A DNA stretch of 39,255 nucleotides from Desulfosporosinus cupriresistens (GTDB taxonomy: Bacteria > Bacillota > Desulfitobacteriia > Desulfitobacteriales > Desulfitobacteriaceae), in contig NZ_MASS01000040.1 in the NCBI RefSeq assembly GCF_001707885.1, positions 1 through 39,255 on the forward strand, written 5' to 3'. Below the pieces are notes generated by a model, which was not told where the DNA came from, ran no database searches, and was given only the letters and a program-made list of their open reading frames with translations. This document shows positions 34,031 to 39,255 of the stretch, in pieces. The position numbers and the translations under genes were made by a program. The stretch's first letter is position 1. Each line of letters opens with the position of its first letter.

Positions 34031-34609
34031 TTATTCCTTAAGGATCGCCAACCAATCCTCCGGCGTATTTACGTTGCAGAGGATTTTACTCAAATCATCA
34101 ATGCCCTGAAGTTCTGTTTCTTCGACATACTTTACAGAACAAGATTGGCTGAATCCGCTAACTTTAAGACAACCCGCCTCAAGATTTCTTTTTATTGTAG
34201 GAAGACAACGCCGGTGGTAAAAGGCATGTAACGGATGTGTGCCGGATTGGAGCCTTGGAACGACTATATCGTACTCATAAATCCACCTAGCAAGCAGACG
34301 GATAAGCCCTGCTTCTAAAAATGGCATATCACACGCTACAAAAAAAACCTCATCAAACGTCGCCACTTTCAGGCCCTGATAAAGCCCTTCCAAAGGACCC
34401 TGATCAAGAATCTCGTCCTGAATAACAGGTACTTCGTATCGGCCAAATAATTCCGGTTTATTGCTGCTAATTAAAACTTCGCTAAACACCGATTGTAAAA
34501 CAGCAAGACTCCGCTCTACTAAAGGTCTTCCTTCCAGTTCAAGGAAGGCCTTATTTTTTTTCATCCGGGAGTTTTTCCCGCCGGCTAATATAATCCCCGT
34601 CGCCTTCAA
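34031..34609 (-). CDS. mobA: Molybdenum cofactor guanylyltransferase MobA
   Basis: 192 aa from a TTG just ahead of the fold (KATGIILAGGKNSRMKKNKAFL); the frame is open to 34675, where it overlaps the glutaredoxin relic, and no start has a good ribosome site. Attaches GMP to Mo/W-molybdopterin to give the bis-MGD used by both formate dehydrogenases. Signature LAGGKNSRMxxxK, then DQGPLEGLYQGL, FFVACDMPFLE and the C-terminal NVNTPEDW. The last gene after fdhA2-AOR on the same strand; possibly coupled to what remains of the glutaredoxin frame. Confidence 0.9.
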   Translation of the reverse strand: MKATGIILAGGKNSRMKKNKAFLELEGRPLVERSLAVLQSVFSEVLISSNKPELFGRYEVPVIQDEILDQGPLEGLYQGLKVATFDEVFFVACDMPFLEAGLIRLLARWIYEYDIVVPRLQSGTHPLHAFYHRRCLPTIKRNLEAGCLKVSGFSQSCSVKYVEETELQGIDDLSKILCNVNTPEDWLAILKE

Positions 34610-34649
34610 TTTCGGAAGTTGTTCTCCGAAGTCCTGTTGCAGCTTATTG

Positions 34650-34827
34650 ATTTTTGAAGACCTCCTCGTATTCAATGGACGAGAAGCGGGTCCTGGCCGT
34701 GCACAATTACGGACAAAAGGGTAGTCTGTAAATAATCGCTTCTAATCCTATATTCAATTAAAGTGCCAACGCCTAACTTCAATGTACCATATTCATGCTT
34801 TTCTGTCACGCTGGCAAACTATTACGT
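34650..34827 (-). pseudogene. Decayed glutaredoxin-like gene plus its upstream spacer
   Basis: Three blocks align in order with the intact glutaredoxin locus. The C-terminus (RFSSxEYEEVF, 34650-34694) matches 29387-29431; the CPYC-coding part (34698-34738) matches 29563-29601; the spacer upstream (TTCAATGTACCA.., CTGTCACGCTGGCAAA) matches 29661-29705. About 130 bp of the middle is deleted. The relic reaches to the AOR stop codon. Confidence 0.8.
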
Positions 34828-36498
34828 CTACATTCCTAGACAGGTTAGTCGTTCAATCGTTGGCACTCCAATTTCGTCCCAACCCCGTTCAAGATAGTAC
34901 TGAGGCAAAAGCTCAGCTAATTTATGTACTTGTCCTTTTGAAGTCTCATCAGAAATTGGATCATTTAATAAACATTTGGGAATCATGTCCTCCGCTCCAA
35001 TATTACCAACCCTTAAATTGAGTAAACGCTCGTTGTTCCAAATCCGCTCGCCACAAGCTAGGAGTTCCTTATCCGTGTACTTGCAACCAATCACAGCATT
35101 GATGATCGCCGTGTAGTCAGAAAGGTCCAGGACAGATGAAGTAAACAAGCATAGCCCTACGGCATCTATAACGGCTGTAAGATCTTGAAAGGTCTTGCAC
35201 CAGGATGTTTTTCCTTCTAGTGAGGTACGATTAAATTTTTCGGAAAGCCCTAAACGTTCCGGTGTAATCATATATCCCCTATTATGACTACCACTCCGGT
35301 TTCTTGATTCAAGCTGAGGCCCCGTCCTTCCTTGAAGATCCTGAGCTGGAAGCTTTTGTTTTTTCAACGTCTTGGATAAGTCCGAAACGCCATAGCTTTT
35401 AGTAAATAGATAAGAACCCAAAGCCATTTTAGCTCCCAACCCTTCGTGATAAGCTATTTTGCGTATCCATTCTAGCGTTCCTCTCATATTTCCATACTTA
35501 AGAGGCGTACCATCAAGCTCCTCTGGCCTTATATAACCGAGCTGAGCCAGCTCTATACCGGTTGCAATAGTCTCTTTGACCGCGATCTTATCTAACCCTA
35601 ATTTGTTGCATAAATCATTGACCTCTTGAACCGCGTCTTGATCGCAAATACCCAGATTAGAAGCAAATTCCCCTACGCATTTGTACCCAGCGTCGCTGCT
35701 TTCTGCTTCATCCCCTTTGGAATAACGTCCACAGGCGATTGGGCATTGAACGCAAACCTCTCTTTGGGTCAAACGTTTTGTTTTCCTAGCAAGACTTTTA
35801 ACATTATTACCTTTGATTTTTCTCAGCGCCGCGCTTAAAACTTGTTCCATCTCTCCAGAATTGGCAGTTACAACCTCCCCTGTTCCACGAACCATTATCG
35901 CCTTGACATTTTTCGATCCCATTACAGCACCCACTCCGCTACGCCCTGCGGCACGAGATAGGTCATTTAATACCACTGCCATCAAAGAAAGGTTTTCACC
36001 TGCGGGTCCAATCGTAAAAACCTTTACTGAGGCATCTCCAAAGTCTTGCTTTAGAATATCTGTTGCAGTAAAGCCGTCCTTACCCCAAACATGGGCAGCG
36101 TCTTTAATGTCCACCAAGTCATCCCGAATGGTAATATACACTGGGTATTCTGCTTTGCCTTCTAAAATAACCATATCATAACCAGCGAACTTAAGCTGTG
36201 ACCCCCAAGAACCACCAAAGTTCGAAGGGGTGATTCTTCCATTCAGCGGTGATTTTGTCACAATCATAAATCGTCCGGATGTTGGAGCATCCGTACCTGT
36301 GAGTACTCCTGTAGCAATAAAAAGTTTATTTTCAGGATCAAGTGCCTTGACGTCTGAGGATACCTCATCTGCAAACATTTTCCCAGCAAGCCCACGCCCA
36401 CTTAAATATTTGTTTGCCAATTCCATGTTTAATGGTTCACTACTGGTTTTCCCTTCCGTAAGATTAATCCGTAAAATCCTCCCGATGTACCCTCCCAT
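34828..36498 (-). CDS. Tungsten aldehyde:ferredoxin oxidoreductase
   Basis: 556 aa, slightly short for the family (about 580-620). Oxidises aldehydes to acids with ferredoxin at a W-bis-pterin site; the reverse can link acid reduction to formate metabolism. N-terminal domain: GGYIGRILRINLTEGK, YLSGRGLAGKMF, GTDAPTSGRFMIVTKSPLNG, NFGGSWGSQLKFAGYD. The 4Fe-4S ligands are CVQCPIAC (249, 252, 256) and Cys451 in DAVGLCLFTSS. The LPAQDLQGRTG..GSHNRGY block is diverged from the usual LPAYDPRG..ACHLRGY. Start: ATG of MGGYIG with AGGGGGG 6 nt upstream. Lies between fdhA2 and mobA on one strand, possibly co-regulated. Confidence 0.92.
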   Translation of the reverse strand: MGGYIGRILRINLTEGKTSSEPLNMELANKYLSGRGLAGKMFADEVSSDVKALDPENKLFIATGVLTGTDAPTSGRFMIVTKSPLNGRITPSNFGGSWGSQLKFAGYDMVILEGKAEYPVYITIRDDLVDIKDAAHVWGKDGFTATDILKQDFGDASVKVFTIGPAGENLSLMAVVLNDLSRAAGRSGVGAVMGSKNVKAIMVRGTGEVVTANSGEMEQVLSAALRKIKGNNVKSLARKTKRLTQREVCVQCPIACGRYSKGDEAESSDAGYKCVGEFASNLGICDQDAVQEVNDLCNKLGLDKIAVKETIATGIELAQLGYIRPEELDGTPLKYGNMRGTLEWIRKIAYHEGLGAKMALGSYLFTKSYGVSDLSKTLKKQKLPAQDLQGRTGPQLESRNRSGSHNRGYMITPERLGLSEKFNRTSLEGKTSWCKTFQDLTAVIDAVGLCLFTSSVLDLSDYTAIINAVIGCKYTDKELLACGERIWNNERLLNLRVGNIGAEDMIPKCLLNDPISDETSKGQVHKLAELLPQYYLERGWDEIGVPTIERLTCLGM

Positions 36499-36610
36499 GA
36501 ATTCCCCCCCTGTCAACAGACTCTTTCTTACAGGCTCTTTCTAATAAACCTTTTTATCTATTCTCCGGTTCTCTTTACCACCTATAGCACATTCTATCTT
36601 CAAACAAGGT

Positions 36611-36644
36611 AAAAAAACTGGCTCCCGTATTATAAACGGGAACC
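36611..36644 (-). terminator. Terminator of fdhA2
   Basis: GGTTCCCGT / ACGGGAGCC stem (one G-U), then AGTTTTTTTA on the minus strand, 16 bp past the fdhA2 stop. AOR transcription would then need its own promoter. Confidence 0.75.
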
Positions 36645-36659
36645 ATTTCATGATTCTGT

Positions 36660-39255
36660 CTAACTGACTTTCTTTGTATTCGCACTTACCATCACCTTGG
36701 TTATCTTCACCGCGCAGACCTTAAACTCTGGTATCTTGGAAATAGGGTCGCGGGCTGGGTTGGTAAGTTGATTTATAGCTACTTCCGGATAGTGGAAGGA
36801 AGTAAAGACTAATCCCGGTGTCACTCTATCGCTAACTCGAACAGCCACCTCCACACTGCCTCGACGGGATGTTACCTTTACGGTCTCTCCATCACAGACA
36901 CCGGTTTGTTCGGCATCTAAGCAGTTTATTTCTAGATATTCCTGTGGGTAAGCTACTTCTAAAGCTCCAGTACGTTGGGTCATGGTGCCAGTATGGTAGT
37001 GGTAAAGACGACGACCAGTGCTCAGCACAAGAGGGTATTCGTCATTAGGCAGTTCATCAGGCGAAACGTATTCCACCGGGTGGAATTTTCCTAACCCCCT
37101 AGAAAATTTGCCTGAGTGCAGGTATTTGGTGCCAGGGTGCTCCGCGGTTGGACAGGGCCACTGGAGGCTGCCTTGCTCTAGACGAGCGTAGGAAATCCCT
37201 GCATAGGACGGAGTGACCCGCGCAATCTCCTCCATAATCTCTTCAGCCGATTGGTAGTGCATCGGATACCCCATGGCCGTGGCCACCAAGCCAATGATTT
37301 CCCAATCGTCCTTTGCGTCCCCTTCCGGTTCAACAGCCTTGCGCACCCGTTGAACACGACGTTCGGTATTGCTGAAGGTCCCGTTCTTCTCAGCAAAACT
37401 AACCGCAGGCAGAACCACATCAGCAATTTCTGCCGTTTCAGTCAAGAATATATCTTGCACAACTAGAAAATCAAGCTTTTCGAGAGCGTGAATCACGTGA
37501 AGAGCGTCCGGATCAGACAAGATTGGGTTCTCGCCCATGACGTACATGCACTTGAGCTGACCAGTGCCAGCTGCATCGAACAGTTCTCCTAAAGTAAGAC
37601 CTGGCTTAGCTGGAAGGTCCTGAACGCCCCATTCTGTGGCGAACTTTGTTCTGTTTTCCTCAACAGTCACAGGCTGGTAACCAGTAAATACGTTAGGCAA
37701 TGCGCCCATATCACAAGCGCCCTGGACGTTATTTTGACCCCTTAGTGGGTTGACCCCGCTGAACTCCTTGCCGATCTGACCACAGAGCATAGACAGGTTA
37801 GCAATAGCCATAACATTATGTGTACCGCAGATGTGCTGGGTAATCCCCATGGTATATAGAATCGTCGCATTTGGGGCCAACGCATAACCCCTGGCTACTG
37901 TTTTGATGGTATCTGCTGGTATACCGGTGATGCTCTCTACGTGCTCCGGCGTGTACTTAGCTACCATTTCCTTCAGAGCTTCAAACTCTTCCGTGCGCGT
38001 TGCCACAAATTCCTTGTTCCAGATCTCTTCAGCAATAATTACATTGGCCATAGCATTTAAGAGAGCAATATCCGAGCCCGATTTAATTCGCAGGTAATGG
38101 TGGGCCAGGTCAGCCATTTCTGTCTTGCGAGGGTCTACTACTGCCAGTGTAGCCCCGTTCCGCACTGCCTTTTTCACTTGCAACCCTATAATGGGATGCG
38201 CCTCTGTAGTATTGGTGCCGATGGCTAGGATAAAATCCGCCCCAGCAACTTCTTGGATGGTATTAGTCATGGCACCGCTGCCAAACGCTGCCGCCAGACC
38301 GGCGACTGTGGGAGCGTGTCAGAGACGGGCACAGTGGTCGATATTGTTGGTACCGAACACTGCACGAGTTAGTTTATTCATCAAGTAGTTTTCTTCATTA
38401 GTGCAACGAGCAGAAGAAAGTACGCCAATCGCATCCGGACCAAAATTATCCTTTACGGCACTGAATTTTTCCGCCACTAGATTAATCGCTTCAGTCCAAG
38501 AGGCCTCCACTAACTTTCCATCTTTTCTTACGAGCGGAGTTTTAAGTCGGTCAGGATGGTGGATAAAGCCGTAGCCAAACCGACCCTTTACGCATAAGGC
38601 GCTGCCATTTACATCACCGTCTGTAGAGGTAATTCCCACAACTTTGCCGTTCTTTACATTCAAATCAAGGCTACATCCGGTGCCACAATAAGGGCAGGTT
38701 GTCGTAACCTTTTCCATTTCCCAGCGACGACCCTTGCCTTGCATCTTCTTCTCGGTCAATGCTCCCACTGGACAGACCGAAACACATGACCCGCAGAAAA
38801 CACAGTCAGACTCGTTATAGGGCAGGTTAAAAGCCGGGCCCACTTGGACATCAAAGCCACGGAAGGAAAAATCTAAAATACTTCGTCCCTGAATCTCATC
38901 ACATGCTCGAATACATTTTCCACAGGCTATGCATTTATTAGGATCCTTTATGATGAAAGGATTTGCGCTATCGATTGGCAGGTCGCGCTCCTCTCCTTGA
39001 TAACGTTCTCCAGTGACACCATAATCATAGGCATACTGGGCTAACGAACAATCCCCCATCTTCTGACAAGTCATACAATCTAGCGGATGATTCGCCACCA
39101 ACAGTTCCAGAATTGTTTTGCGAGCTTCGCGTACTTTTGGATTCTGAGTTTGCACCACCATACCCTGCGTAACTTGAGTGACGCAAGATGGAGGTAGATT
39201 GCGCATTCCTTCAATTTGAACGATGCATAAACGACAGGCTCCGGCGGAGGTAAGC
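36660..39255 (-). CDS. fdhA: Selenocysteine formate dehydrogenase, catalytic subunit 2 (5' end outside window)
   Basis: At least 864 aa; the first residues lie beyond the right edge, which cuts within the 2Fe-2S domain (LTSAGACRLCIVQIEG). Same architecture as fdhA1: HPLDCMTCQKMGDC, CIACGKCIRAC, CVFCGSCVSVCP, CPYCGTGC, then the molybdopterin domain. TGA at 38319-38321 encodes Sec in HCARL-U-HAPTVAGLA. Clearly a paralogue of fdhA1, with near-identity around the first clusters and lower similarity in the C-terminal domain (its tail SANTKKVS is extra). GC is higher than in fdhA1. Cytosolic; redox partner subunits may lie upstream beyond the window. Confidence 0.95.
38291..38321 (-). promoter_or_regulatory. 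SECIS element of fdhA2
   Basis: Behind the UGA, TCGCC / GGCGG (one wobble) hold a GGTCT loop at the same 18-nt distance as in fdhA1. The lower stem is weaker than in fdhA1. Confidence 0.82.

Overview
The window looks like chromosome of a Gram-positive, strictly anaerobic Peptococcaceae-type Firmicute, closest in character to Desulfosporosinus or Desulfitobacterium. This is inferred from gene content, not from a search. The evidence is two selenocysteine formate dehydrogenases of the long NuoG-like type, a tungsten aldehyde:ferredoxin oxidoreductase, a CIRCE-controlled groESL operon, VanR/VanS-type signalling genes, DUF4367 and DUF2812 proteins, AGGAGG ribosome binding sites, TTG/GTG starts and moderate-to-low GC. 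No rRNA, tRNA, CRISPR array or intact transposase was seen.

Layout. 1-5.3 kb: a PhoH-like ATPase, a lone receiver protein with a small histidine-kinase-like partner, a DUF3846 protein, then guaA and hpt (purine metabolism). Decayed pieces of a second guaA lie at about 1.1-1.3 kb and 2.3 kb. 5.6-10.4 kb: a secreted protein, small membrane and secreted proteins, a truncated repeat protein fused head-to-head with a 5'-truncated ECF sigma gene, and that sigma factor's DUF4367 partner. 10.4-14 kb: a van-like set transcribed as vanZ, vanR, vanS, then a D,D-carboxypeptidase, without ligase, dehydrogenase or dipeptidase. 14-22 kb: accessory, gene-poor DNA with DUF1003, DedA and sigma remnants, PadR/DUF2812, OsmC, RCC1-like and YdjM-like genes. 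Two copies of a 151-bp element at 6.96 and 16.13 kb bracket part of this. 22.2-25.3 kb: groES-groEL and a NYN-domain protein. 25.4-39.3 kb: a molybdenum/tungsten and formate island.

In that island mogA, a MOSC protein, moaC and moaA make and handle molybdopterin. mobA adds the guanine nucleotide. fdhD sulfurates the cofactor for formate dehydrogenase. An excisionase-HTH/substrate-binding-like regulator is a likely molybdate/tungstate sensor. The consumers are fdhA1, fdhA2 (which runs off the right edge) and an AOR. Each fdhA reads an in-frame UGA as selenocysteine, with a SECIS-like hairpin just downstream. moaA is preceded by a structured leader ending in an intrinsic terminator, a candidate Moco/Tuco riboswitch. 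A glutaredoxin-like gene follows fdhA1, and its decayed copy lies downstream of fdhA2-AOR, pointing to segmental duplication of an fdhA-grx unit followed by AOR gain.

No wholly new system is proven here. The strongest leads are the ligase-less van module with a ribosome-binding-site-masking hairpin before the carboxypeptidase gene, the paired 151-bp leader/micro-ORF element, the head-to-head double truncation at 8176/8177, the guaA and grx relics, and the receiver plus histidine-less DHp-like pair.
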